Origin: Methanomicrobiales archaeon
GTDB lineage: Archaea > Halobacteriota > Methanomicrobia > Methanomicrobiales > Methanoculleaceae
Reading direction: 5' to 3'
DNA: 9,868 nucleotides
NCBI GenBank assembly: GCA_012510335.1
Contig: JAAZIF010000250.1
Location: forward strand, 1 to 9,868
Shown piece after piece: positions 1 to 6,761 of this stretch. Position numbers and translations under genes: made by a program. The notes under the pieces were generated by a model. That model was not told the DNA's origin, searched no databases, and was given only the letters and a program-made list of their open reading frames with translations. Each line of letters starts with the position of its first letter. Position 1 is the first letter of the stretch.

Positions 1-1102
1 CAAGCTGCTCATCGGCCCCCTGCCCGTCGAGGATCACCTCGACCTCACTGCTTGCAAGCCGCATCATGCAGTACTGGGCGTATATCGAGAGCGATGCAAA
101 CGGCTCATCCTGAGCATATAAGAGCCGGCCGATATCCTCCCAGAGCCCATCCGTATCGGGTGTCACCCGGTGGTTTGTGGCACCCGTCGCCGCAACCACT
201 ATATCGATATGCCGGCTCTCGTCGAACCTCTGATCATCAAAACAGACCGAGAAGGTCTTCTGCCGCCCGCCCGCCCCTTCTGCCTGCAGGAGATCTTTTA
301 CCAGGAACGTGATCGCGGAAGAGTCGATCCCCCCCGAGAGGCAGGCTCCGGCAGGGACGCCACGTGGGAACCTGAGCCCGACCGAATCGGCCAGGAGATC
401 CCTGAGCCCCCGGGCGGCCTCATCGCCAGCCCCCCCGCCGGCAGCGTTCACCGCAAGGCTCCAGTAGCGCTCCGGCTCCCCGATCCCTTCATCGGAGACG
501 ATGATGGAATGAGCCGGCGGGAGCTGAAAGATCCCGTCGTACATGGTATCCCCTGTATGGTCGGCAACCCCCCACGCAAGAAACGTTGCAAGCATCCGGT
601 CGTCCGGCTTCCGGCCGACCGCAGGATGCGCGAGCAGCGCCTTGATCTCTGACGCGAAGAGGAACGACTCCCCGGAAACGGTATAATAAAGCGGTTTTAC
701 GCCCAGGCGGTCCCGGGCACAGAAGAGTTCACGGCGACGTTCATCCCATATGGCAAACGCCCACATCCCGTTGAACCGGTGCAGGCAGTCTCTGCCCCAC
801 TCCTCGTAGGCGTTCAGGACGGCGCCGGCGTCTGACCTGCCGGGAGCCTCGAGTTCTTCACGGAGTTCGGGGAGGTTGTAGATCCGGCCATCAAAGACGA
901 TCCAGAGCGAACCATCCTCGTTTGCCAGCGGCTGCCGGCCTTCGGCGATCGCAAGGCGGCGATGAGAGAGACCGATGGGGCCGGAGGAGTATGCCCCCTC
1001 GCCAGCCGGCCCCCGGTGGCGGAGCCGCTCCCCCATGGCCTCGACGAGACCCGCATCCGCCTCCCCCCTGTTTATGACAAACTGCCCGGCTATGCCGCAC
1101 AT
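1..1102 (-). CDS. asnB: Asparagine synthetase (glutamine-hydrolysing)-like protein, 3' end cut by window edge
   Basis: The 367 codons in the window give an N-terminal class II glutamine amidotransferase domain (about residues 2-200) followed by the start of the ATP-dependent synthetase domain. The start ATG gives Met-Cys-Gly-Ile, so Cys2 is the expected nucleophile after Met removal. RHRGP (28-32), SHRRLAI (46-52) and the ARDRLGVKPLYY stretch (129-140) are typical of AsnB. The ATP-binding PP-loop SGGIDSS is at 256-262. The normal product converts aspartate, ATP and glutamine to asparagine. Glutaminase-site residues are altered: the usual NGEIYN reads DGRIYN (71-76), and the Asp after RHRGP is Ala33. 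The start is 14 bases after the preceding stop with only a weak GAGAT-like binding site, so it probably depends on upstream translation. The rest of the synthetase domain lies outside the window. A related AsnB-like amidotransferase with another substrate is possible. Confidence 0.9.
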   Translation of the reverse strand, partial: MCGIAGQFVINRGEADAGLVEAMGERLRHRGPAGEGAYSSGPIGLSHRRLAIAEGRQPLANEDGSLWIVFDGRIYNLPELREELEAPGRSDAGAVLNAYEEWGRDCLHRFNGMWAFAIWDERRRELFCARDRLGVKPLYYTVSGESFLFASEIKALLAHPAVGRKPDDRMLATFLAWGVADHTGDTMYDGIFQLPPAHSIIVSDEGIGEPERYWSLAVNAAGGGAGDEAARGLRDLLADSVGLRFPRGVPAGACLSGGIDSSAITFLVKDLLQAEGAGGRQKTFSVCFDDQRFDESRHIDIVVAATGATNHRVTPDTDGLWEDIGRLLYAQDEPFASLSIYAQYCMMRLASSEVEVILDGQGADEQL

Positions 1103-1116
1103 ACCAGAGATCGATC

Positions 1117-1563
1117 TCAGCCGTCAGAGCAGGTCTTATCCAGACCCGTGCTGTTTATGTCACAGGAGGGGCAGGGAACTGGCCCGTTCACCACACGGTA
1201 AGCGTCTGCGAGGACCGCAGCGTTCGCGAGCAGTCCGGCGATAAGGATCACCTCGAGGATCTCGGCCCGGGTCGCTCCTTTCGCGATCGCAGACTGCATG
1301 TGGTACTCGACGCAGTGGCTACACTTGAGCGCGGCACCCACCGCAAGGCTGATCAACTCGATCATCTTCGGTTCGAGCTGGCTCGTCTCCACCACGGCGC
1401 CCTTGTAGAGGAGGTGCGATATAAGGATCTCAGGCCGCTCCGACATCCGCTCAAAGATAAGGGGAACCCTGCCATACTCATGCTCGATCTCCCGGAGGAG
1501 TTCCCGCGCAATAGCTTCAGATCCCCGCTCCGCGATCCTCGCGGATATCTTCTCAAAATCCAT
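1117..1563 (-). CDS. AhpD-like / carboxymuconolactone decarboxylase-family protein with CxxC redox motif
   Basis: A 148-residue all-helical protein of the AhpD/CMD family. Counting from the ATG at 1563, the signature is KCSHCVEYHM: Cys81, Cys84 and His88 form the CxxCxxxH site that in AhpD relatives carries out thiol-disulfide or peroxidase chemistry. After the core, a tail holds a second pair, CPSC (Cys131, Cys134), and a further Cys145. An in-frame GTG directly upstream (1566) would add one Met, but the GGTG at 1569-1572 is better spaced for the ATG. The gene starts 2 bases after the mmp7 stop, so it is probably translationally coupled to that gene. Position suggests a thiol-redox role near the MCR-activation proteins; this is inference. 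Annotation as a decarboxylase would be misleading, because the paired cysteines favour redox use. Confidence 0.85.
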   Translation of the reverse strand: MDFEKISARIAERGSEAIARELLREIEHEYGRVPLIFERMSERPEILISHLLYKGAVVETSQLEPKMIELISLAVGAALKCSHCVEYHMQSAIAKGATRAEILEVILIAGLLANAAVLADAYRVVNGPVPCPSCDINSTGLDKTCSDG

Positions 1564-1565
1564 CA

Positions 1566-2507
1566 CTACACCAGTATACCTGTCTCAGAGAAGGGTTTAA
1601 TCCGTATCAATATGTAATTGCGCATCCGTGATGGCAGTATATCGACGATATCCCCGAGCGCGATGCCCTCAGCTACCTCGAGTGGCCGCAGTTCGTCGGC
1701 GTAGAGGTCGTAGGGGAGTTTCACCCGCAGCCCCTCCATCTGGACGGTCACCGGCGTCGGGTGCGTCAGCATGGTGACCTCGTATATCTGCTCCTCCAGG
1801 ATCGTCATAAGCCGGGGCGGGAAGATGGAGAGCGGATCCCGCGCAAGGTCATCCCGGCGGGCATCCAGTGTGCGGGAGACCTCCTCCACCAGTTCATCGA
1901 GCTTCGCGAGCTCCTCCGGGCGCTTGAACCGGTGCATGATACGGCCAACCCCCCCGACGTAGCCCTCGACCGGCGGGTCGGTGATCCGGATCAAAGTCTC
2001 CCGTTCAGGAGCCCCGGTCAGGACGATCGGCACGTGGATCCCCCGCCGGAGTGCCGGGAGCTTCTCCCCGATACACTCCTCGAAGTTCCCGAGGGCATAG
2101 ACAGCGAGGTCGTGCTCGTTGATGATATCCCGCTCCTCGTCGTTGAGGTTTGCTATCCGCTTCCCAAACCCTCGTGCAAGCCCGATCATGTTTGTCTTCG
2201 CCCCCGCCCGCCGTAGGTACTCGGCTATGTCGCAGGCAGGGTGCGGTAGGTGGTGGATCTCCAGGCTCGGGCTGACAACCGCGATCTCGGTCCCGACGAG
2301 GGGCGCCTCTATCACCTCGCCACCGAGCGGTTTTGCAACCCCCCGTATAAGTTCAATATCATCCCTCGGCACAAACGACTGGAGCACGACATCCTGGGCC
2401 ATGACGTGTTTCTGCACGACATAACCCCCGAGATCGTCGATCAGATCCATGACCTCATCGTGGCGGTAGACACCGCCCTTATAGGTCACCGGCACAAGTG
2501 TCGTCAT
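1566..2507 (-). CDS. mmp7: Methanogenesis marker protein 7 (MCR activation complex subunit)
   Basis: The 313-residue product matches the length and character of methanogenesis marker 7, a family found only in methanogens and relatives. As I recall the published work, Mmp7 co-purifies with McrC, Mmp17, Mmp3 and A2 in the complex that activates methyl-coenzyme M reductase and carries complex iron-sulfur clusters. It has only two cysteines, Cys92 (in HPACDIAEYL, after His85, His86 and His89) and Cys145 (in NFEECIGEKL), which makes them the obvious cluster-ligand candidates. The segment around Cys145 is followed by HVPIVLTG, a Rossmann-like turn also seen in nitrogenase-type scaffolds; that comparison is mine. 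No membrane segment or signal peptide is visible. The ATG overlaps the mmp17 stop in an ATGA junction, with GGGGGTGA just upstream, so translation is coupled. Confidence 0.9.
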   Translation of the reverse strand: MTTLVPVTYKGGVYRHDEVMDLIDDLGGYVVQKHVMAQDVVLQSFVPRDDIELIRGVAKPLGGEVIEAPLVGTEIAVVSPSLEIHHLPHPACDIAEYLRRAGAKTNMIGLARGFGKRIANLNDEERDIINEHDLAVYALGNFEECIGEKLPALRRGIHVPIVLTGAPERETLIRITDPPVEGYVGGVGRIMHRFKRPEELAKLDELVEEVSRTLDARRDDLARDPLSIFPPRLMTILEEQIYEVTMLTHPTPVTVQMEGLRVKLPYDLYADELRPLEVAEGIALGDIVDILPSRMRNYILIRIKPFSETGILV

Positions 2508-3088
2508 AGCGTCACCCCCATCCTCTCAAATATCGGTTCTACAGCCGTCTCCACGATATCACCCGGCAGGGTGTCTTCGCTTGCCACATAGTAAAACTTC
2601 CCGCCCTTGATGTACTGGCGGCGGACCTTGAACCCCTCGGGGGCGATATACTGGAGCGCGTATATAACATCCTTGTAGAGCGTCTCGCTCGGGTCTGCGA
2701 TAACCATCTGCTCAAGCTCCTCCTCCCCGGCCACCCCGAGAGGGAGGACTACGGTGAACCGGTCGGGCTGGTCGACGCTCTCCTTCCCGTAACGGGCCCA
2801 GAGCCTCTGGAGCAGCGGCGCAAGGTAGGTCTCATCAGCTATATCGAGGACGATCATCTTCTCGCCGATGTTGACGTTTGCGAAGTCGCCGACCCGTATC
2901 GCGCGAGGCATGTGGCGCAGGACTCCGGCGGCAATAAAGATCGGCACCCCCGGGTCTGCGTATATATAGAGATGCTCGACCACCTTGACCAGGTCGAGAT
3001 CCTGGAGCACGTCGGCTGCGATACGCTCATAGACCTCTCTCCCGACTGCATCAGGCGACTCGACCACGAGTTGTTTCAGCTGCGGCAT
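2504..3088 (-). CDS. mmp17: Methanogenesis marker protein 17 (MCR activation complex subunit)
   Basis: The 194-residue protein fits methanogenesis marker 17, recognised by its length, its position between mmp15 and mmp7, and the conserved-looking C-terminal stretch (about 147-172) with APEGFKVRRQY and GGKFYYVASED. Published work, as I recall it, places Mmp17 with Mmp7 and McrC in the MCR activation complex. It contains no cysteine, so it cannot supply Cys ligands and is more likely a scaffold or interface subunit, or one using other ligands. It appears soluble, with a mixed alpha/beta pattern and no signal or membrane helix. The ATG follows the mmp15 stop directly, and GGGAG five bases upstream is the binding site. 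Its own stop overlaps the mmp7 start, so mmp15, mmp17 and mmp7 form a tightly coupled trio. Confidence 0.9.
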   Translation of the reverse strand: MPQLKQLVVESPDAVGREVYERIAADVLQDLDLVKVVEHLYIYADPGVPIFIAAGVLRHMPRAIRVGDFANVNIGEKMIVLDIADETYLAPLLQRLWARYGKESVDQPDRFTVVLPLGVAGEEELEQMVIADPSETLYKDVIYALQYIAPEGFKVRRQYIKGGKFYYVASEDTLPGDIVETAVEPIFERMGVTL

Positions 3089-4327
3089 CTACTCTCCCTT
3101 GACAAATCCTGATGCAAGCAGGGCAGACCCGACCGCGCCTATGTACTGCGAGTGGGGCGGGACGACGACCTCGGTCTGCAGGAGCTGACCCATCGCGTAG
3201 ACCAGTCCCTCGATCAGCGAGGTGCCGCCCACCATGATCACCGGCTCCTTTATGTCGATCTCCTGCAACTGCTGTTCAAAGACCTGTTCCGCGACGCTGT
3301 GGCAGGCTGCGGCCGCCACATCCTCCCGCGAGCTCCCTGCGGCGAGGGCGTTCACCAGGCTCTGCGTCCCGAATACGATGCAGTAACTGTTCATCGGGAC
3401 GTTCCTCCCAAGGCCCTTCATGGCAAGCGGCCCGAGCTCGGTGATATCCACGCCGAGGCGCTTTGCGGTCATCTCCAGGAACCGGCCGCTCGCGCCGGCG
3501 CATATGCCGCCCATCGTGAAGGTTCCCGGTATGCCGTCGATGACACTGATCGCCTTGTTATCCATACCGCCTATATCGATGACGGTCGATGTACCGTGCT
3601 GGTGGTCGGCGAGGTAGACGGCTCCCTTCGAGTTCACCGTCAGCTCCTCCTGGATCAGGTCCGCCTCGAGGTGCTTGCCGACCAGGAACCGCCCGTACCC
3701 GGTGGTGCCGATGGCCTGGAGATCCTCACGGGTAACGCCTGCCATCTCAAGCGCATCCGAGACCGCGCTATCGGCGCTCTTGAGCACCTCGGTCGTAGGG
3801 TGCCATCCCGTCCCGGCGATCTCGTTATCCTTCATCACGACGGCCTTTGTGGTGCTAGAGCCCGAGTCCACGCCCATCGTGATCCCTGTCTGCTCCTCGC
3901 GGGCAAGGAGTGCTCTCCGCCGGGCTATGGTGGTCAGGGCCTCCATCCTTGTGAGAAGGGTTCCTGAGGTCGTCCGCTCGGTGAACGAGTAACTCACCAC
4001 AGGGAGCTTTGAGTGTCCGGGGATGTAGCGCCGGAGTTCGTTCCTGACGATCGCTGCCTCAGCGCACCGGAAGCATGTGCCTATGAAGACCCCGTCCGCA
4101 TCCACCTTCCCATCCACGAGGGCCATGCCCCTGGCGATCATAAGTTTCAGGTCGGCGCTCCGGACATCCAGCCCGAACCCCTCGACCGCCCGCTCGACGT
4201 CGGCGAGCGCTATGTCGGGGAAGAAGATCTCTGCGCCCACCGCCTCGGCGGCATCATAGATCTCCTTCTGGACGCCGCTGTACTCAGGCCCGCAGGAGAG
4301 CTGGGCGATCCGCACCTTCTGGCTCAT
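3089..4327 (-). CDS. mmp15: Methanogenesis marker protein 15: HgdC/BadF-type ATPase activase with extra N-terminal domain
   Basis: A 412-residue protein in two parts. Residues 150-412 are an ASKHA-fold activase of the 2-hydroxyglutaryl-CoA dehydratase type. The first phosphate motif is GVDSGSSTTKAV (152-163) and the second DIGGMDNKAI (251-260). Cys276 in GGICAGASGRF and Cys316 in NSYCIVFG sit at the places where the HgdC dimer holds its single [4Fe-4S] cluster, and the spacing of 40 is close to the HgdC value. A late VGGTS (367-371) matches the adenosine motif. Such activases couple ATP hydrolysis to passing one electron at very low potential. Residues 1-145 are an added domain with Cys12 and a CFRC pair (Cys85, Cys88). 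A role as low-potential donor in MCR activation or cofactor assembly is plausible but inferred. The ATG overlaps the mmp5 stop (ATGA), with GGGGGTGA upstream. Confidence 0.93.
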   Translation of the reverse strand: MSQKVRIAQLSCGPEYSGVQKEIYDAAEAVGAEIFFPDIALADVERAVEGFGLDVRSADLKLMIARGMALVDGKVDADGVFIGTCFRCAEAAIVRNELRRYIPGHSKLPVVSYSFTERTTSGTLLTRMEALTTIARRRALLAREEQTGITMGVDSGSSTTKAVVMKDNEIAGTGWHPTTEVLKSADSAVSDALEMAGVTREDLQAIGTTGYGRFLVGKHLEADLIQEELTVNSKGAVYLADHQHGTSTVIDIGGMDNKAISVIDGIPGTFTMGGICAGASGRFLEMTAKRLGVDITELGPLAMKGLGRNVPMNSYCIVFGTQSLVNALAAGSSREDVAAAACHSVAEQVFEQQLQEIDIKEPVIMVGGTSLIEGLVYAMGQLLQTEVVVPPHSQYIGAVGSALLASGFVKGE

Positions 4328-4776
4328 GCTTCACCCCCGTCAGGGAGACCGGTGAGGAACTTCTTGATGGCGGCGACGAACCGTATGCCTTCCTCATCGC
4401 TCGTGGGGTACTTCAGTTCCAGGATCGGTATACCGCTCTGGCGCAGTGAGAAGAGTATCAACTCATCGGTGCGGGCGCATCCCATGCATCCGAACGCAAG
4501 GTCAGCGTCGGTGACGATGACCGCGGCCTCCGCCTCCTCGATGAGGGGACCGTAGATCGCCATCCGCCCCCGGACGCCTGACGGCACCTCGACAGCCGCA
4601 TACTTAAGACCCCGTTTCGGCTCTTCGGGCGTGATCTGCAGGGGCGGGGAGTCGATCCCGGCGGTCTGTATCCTCTCCCTGATACCGAGGGCGGCACCGA
4701 GGGGTTTGTGGTTGAACCGGGCCACAAGGTCAGAGAGGATGAGGCTCGTTGCGGGGTAGATAAATACCTTTGCCAT
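4324..4776 (-). CDS. mmp5: Methanogenesis marker protein 5
   Basis: The 150-residue product fits methanogenesis marker 5 in length, N-terminus (MAKVFIYPATSLIL) and position between mmp6 and mmp15. The one striking motif is FGCMGCARTDE, with Cys97 and Cys100, preceded by DAD (90-92) and followed by LRQSGIPILELKYP. The CxxC pair is its only cysteines and could bind a metal, share an iron-sulfur cluster or form a redox disulfide. The biochemical role is not established as far as I know; restriction of the family to methanogens and neighbouring genes suggest work on MCR or its activation. The ATG is 5 bases after the mmp6 stop, with a distant GGAG about 11 bases upstream. The 3' end overlaps the mmp15 start, implying coupled synthesis of the two CxxC-bearing proteins. 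See the finding on its resemblance to the N-terminal domain of Mmp15. Confidence 0.87.
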   Translation of the reverse strand: MAKVFIYPATSLILSDLVARFNHKPLGAALGIRERIQTAGIDSPPLQITPEEPKRGLKYAAVEVPSGVRGRMAIYGPLIEEAEAAVIVTDADLAFGCMGCARTDELILFSLRQSGIPILELKYPTSDEEGIRFVAAIKKFLTGLPDGGEA

Positions 4777-4781
4777 TGAAT

Positions 4782-5195
4782 TCAGGACTCCTCGTCTATA
4801 AGCTCTTGCAATCGTTGAATATCAAGACCTCGTATCTTCTCCCGCGCCGCCTCCGGCACTGCCTCCCCCCGTTCCAGGGCTTCGAGGCCGCGGGTGATGT
4901 AGCGGAGGAGTCGGAACTCCCGCTCGTGGCCGAGGTAACCCGGCCTCGCCCCACCGAGGTTTGCACGGCAACGCCGGGGATCTCCGGGCGGAAACCCGCG
5001 GTCCTTGATGAATATGTGATTTGGATCAAACGTTCGTATCTCGGTGATGAGGTGATCGACCGCCTCAGGAGCGCCTGTCACCTGTAGCCCGAAGCATGTC
5101 TCTTTGATCAGGACTCCTTCGGAGACCTCGTATGCCCTGAGCGCAAGCTCGCCCGGTGTCATGAACGGGGACTCGACGAAGACATACTTGGTCAC
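4782..5195 (-). CDS. mmp6: Methanogenesis marker protein 6 (start uncertain)
   Basis: With the GTG at 5195 the product is 137 residues and fits methanogenesis marker 6. Conserved-looking landmarks are IKETCFGL with Cys34 and the block IKDRGFPPGDPRRCRANLGG (63-82) with Cys76, ending in ARPGY. Function is not established; the family is methanogen-specific. The start is doubtful. The GTG has no good ribosome-binding site, and the frame stays open for 11 more codons (reading IAEYIPGYVGT) up to an ATA codon at 5226-5228. That ATA overlaps the mmp3 stop and lies 7 bases after a perfect GGAGG, and no other ATG, GTG or TTG occurs in frame before the upstream stop. Initiation at ATA would give 148 residues. 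The coordinates given use the conservative GTG start. The gene is co-directional with, and probably coupled to, mmp3. Confidence 0.85.
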   Translation of the reverse strand: MTKYVFVESPFMTPGELALRAYEVSEGVLIKETCFGLQVTGAPEAVDHLITEIRTFDPNHIFIKDRGFPPGDPRRCRANLGGARPGYLGHEREFRLLRYITRGLEALERGEAVPEAAREKIRGLDIQRLQELIDEES

Positions 5196-5224
5196 TGTAC
5201 CGACGTAGCCCGGTATGTACTCGG

Positions 5225-6754
5225 CTATAACTTCACCTCCCTCACGTATACCGTCGCCCCTTCTCGCATCTCTTCAAGTTTCTCCGCATCGAGCACCTTC
5301 CCTATGATGTTCGTGCCCGTGAGCGGTTCAGACGTGGGGCCGAACTCGGCGTTCGGCGTGGCACGGACGCCGATCATGCCGGCGCCCCGTCGGGAGTCGT
5401 TCGTCATCGCAAGGGTGAACGCCGGCACCTCGCCGGTGGGAACGTTCTCCGGGATGATCCCGATACCTTTCCCGATCTTGGGTTTGAAGAGGGAGACATC
5501 CTCAAACTGGAAGACAAGCGGCATCTTCCCGACGTCGTGGAGCTTGAGCCCTGTCGCCTCACGAAAGATCGTGACCGATCTTGGTGCCGCCGCCTCGTCG
5601 AGGGTGATGTTTATGACGGTATCGGGCGATTCTGTTGCGACCTGGACTGTGCCGGCGGCGAGCACCTCAAGCGTCGTCGCCGGGGTCTGGCCGATCACCA
5701 CCCGGTCGCCGCCGGTCTCATCGGTGGTGAGGGCGACATCCCGCCGGGCGGCAACCGCCTCTGCCTCTTCAAGCGAAAGCCCTATCAGGTCGAACTTCTC
5801 TGGTTCGGCTCTGATGGTGAGGAGATCGCCGTCCCTGGCAAACCGCGCGAGCTCGATGCCCTGTATCACCCGACCGACGACGGTATGCGCCGCGCTTGCC
5901 GATACGCCCTGGGTGTAGATGTAGACTGCCCCTCCGGACTTGCCGGCGGTCCTGACCGTGATGGTTCCCTCAAGCCTCGGACCTGAGAACTCCATCGGAA
6001 CCTTCGTCGGAACCAGGTGCGTATCGACAGCATGGGTGCTTGTCGACCGGCCTACCTGGAACCGGCCTTCTTTCACGGATAGGAGGAAGTGTTCGACGCT
6101 CCTTGCGGTTTTAGTATCGATACCCTCGTCGCCCCAGCCCTGCACCGCGACCTCCATGTATGAGACGATCTGCATGCCGTCCTCGAGAGGGAAGTCCCCG
6201 TCCCGGGTGATGACCGCATGCGTCCGATCGGCACGCCTGAGTATCCGCTCGATTGTGGTGATCCGGTCGCCTGCCCCTATGCGGTCGAGCACCCCTCTGC
6301 CGGTGACGACCCTGCCGATGACGCCGCCGTCTGCCGCGCCTCCATGATCGGCGGTATGGCGCATGCGCGCGAATATCAGGTAAGACCGGGCGGGGTCGTA
6401 GCCGCCGCACCCCAGGATGACGTCGCCGCGCTCGTAGCGGCCAGGTCTCCGCGCTGGCCGCACTCCTGACTCAAACGGCCCAAAGGCTGCTGCGTAGCGA
6501 TCCTGCCAGTGTAGTCTGAGCTGTCCGGCAAGATCCGGTCGAGAAAGCCGCAAAACCAGCGCCGGATCCGCCACCTCGACGATCATCTCACCAGCCGTGG
6601 TGACGAGCCTGATCTCCTGCGATTCTGCCTTCTCCTCAAGCACCGGTCTGATGACAGCGGCGCTGCACCCGGGATCCCGGTCGGGAAGGAGGTCAGAGAG
6701 CCGGGATCCCTTCGGAACCTGAACGCGCCTTTTGTCCAGGAGAACCTCAATCAT
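5225..6754 (-). CDS. mmp3: Methanogenesis marker protein 3 (UPF0288 family)
   Basis: The product is 509 residues, near the usual size of methanogenesis marker 3 (UPF0288), which as I recall is a component of the MCR activation complex. The N-terminus (MIEVLLDKRRVQVPKGSRL) looks like a small beta-grasp or ubiquitin-like domain. The middle, around residues 110-320, has beta-rich stretches such as GDVILGCGGYDP and YIYTQGVSASAAHTVVGRVIQGIE, the latter reminiscent of cyclophilin-type isomerases, to which this family has been compared. There are only two cysteines, Cys30 and Cys116. The C-terminal third ends in REVKL. The start is the ATG at 6754, which has GAGGTG three bases upstream. A GTG at 6760 would add two residues but lies inside that binding site. 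It begins 7 bases after the atwA stop, matching a joint role with the A2 ATPase. Confidence 0.9.
   Translation of the reverse strand: MIEVLLDKRRVQVPKGSRLSDLLPDRDPGCSAAVIRPVLEEKAESQEIRLVTTAGEMIVEVADPALVLRLSRPDLAGQLRLHWQDRYAAAFGPFESGVRPARRPGRYERGDVILGCGGYDPARSYLIFARMRHTADHGGAADGGVIGRVVTGRGVLDRIGAGDRITTIERILRRADRTHAVITRDGDFPLEDGMQIVSYMEVAVQGWGDEGIDTKTARSVEHFLLSVKEGRFQVGRSTSTHAVDTHLVPTKVPMEFSGPRLEGTITVRTAGKSGGAVYIYTQGVSASAAHTVVGRVIQGIELARFARDGDLLTIRAEPEKFDLIGLSLEEAEAVAARRDVALTTDETGGDRVVIGQTPATTLEVLAAGTVQVATESPDTVINITLDEAAAPRSVTIFREATGLKLHDVGKMPLVFQFEDVSLFKPKIGKGIGIIPENVPTGEVPAFTLAMTNDSRRGAGMIGVRATPNAEFGPTSEPLTGTNIIGKVLDAEKLEEMREGATVYVREVKL
5233..5240 (-). promoter_or_regulatory. Strong ribosome-binding site inside the end of mmp3, pointing to an ATA start for mmp6
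   Basis: On the minus strand this reads GGAGGTGA, a full match to the archaeal anti-Shine-Dalgarno. Its GGAGG is 7 bases from the ATA codon at 5226-5228, ideal spacing, but about 40 bases from the GTG at 5195. It encodes part of the mmp3 C-terminus (REV), so chance cannot be ruled out. Confidence 0.5.
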
Positions 6755-6761
6755 CCGCACC

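Noticed and set aside
170..652. Plus-strand open frame of 160 codons opposite asnB
   Set aside because: It lies entirely antisense to a clear AsnB reading frame and its translation has no recognisable motif and low-complexity Pro/Arg composition.
1107..1118. Perfect 12-bp palindrome GAGATCGATCTC between the AhpD-like gene and asnB
   Set aside because: It overlaps the stop codon region and is too short, with no spacer for a hairpin loop; GATC-type palindromes are common by chance in GC-rich sequence. Not claimed as an operator or terminator.
3152..3967. Plus-strand open frame of 271 codons opposite mmp15
   Set aside because: Antisense shadow of mmp15, rich in His, Arg and Asp as expected for the reverse frame of GC-rich archaeal genes; no domain seen.
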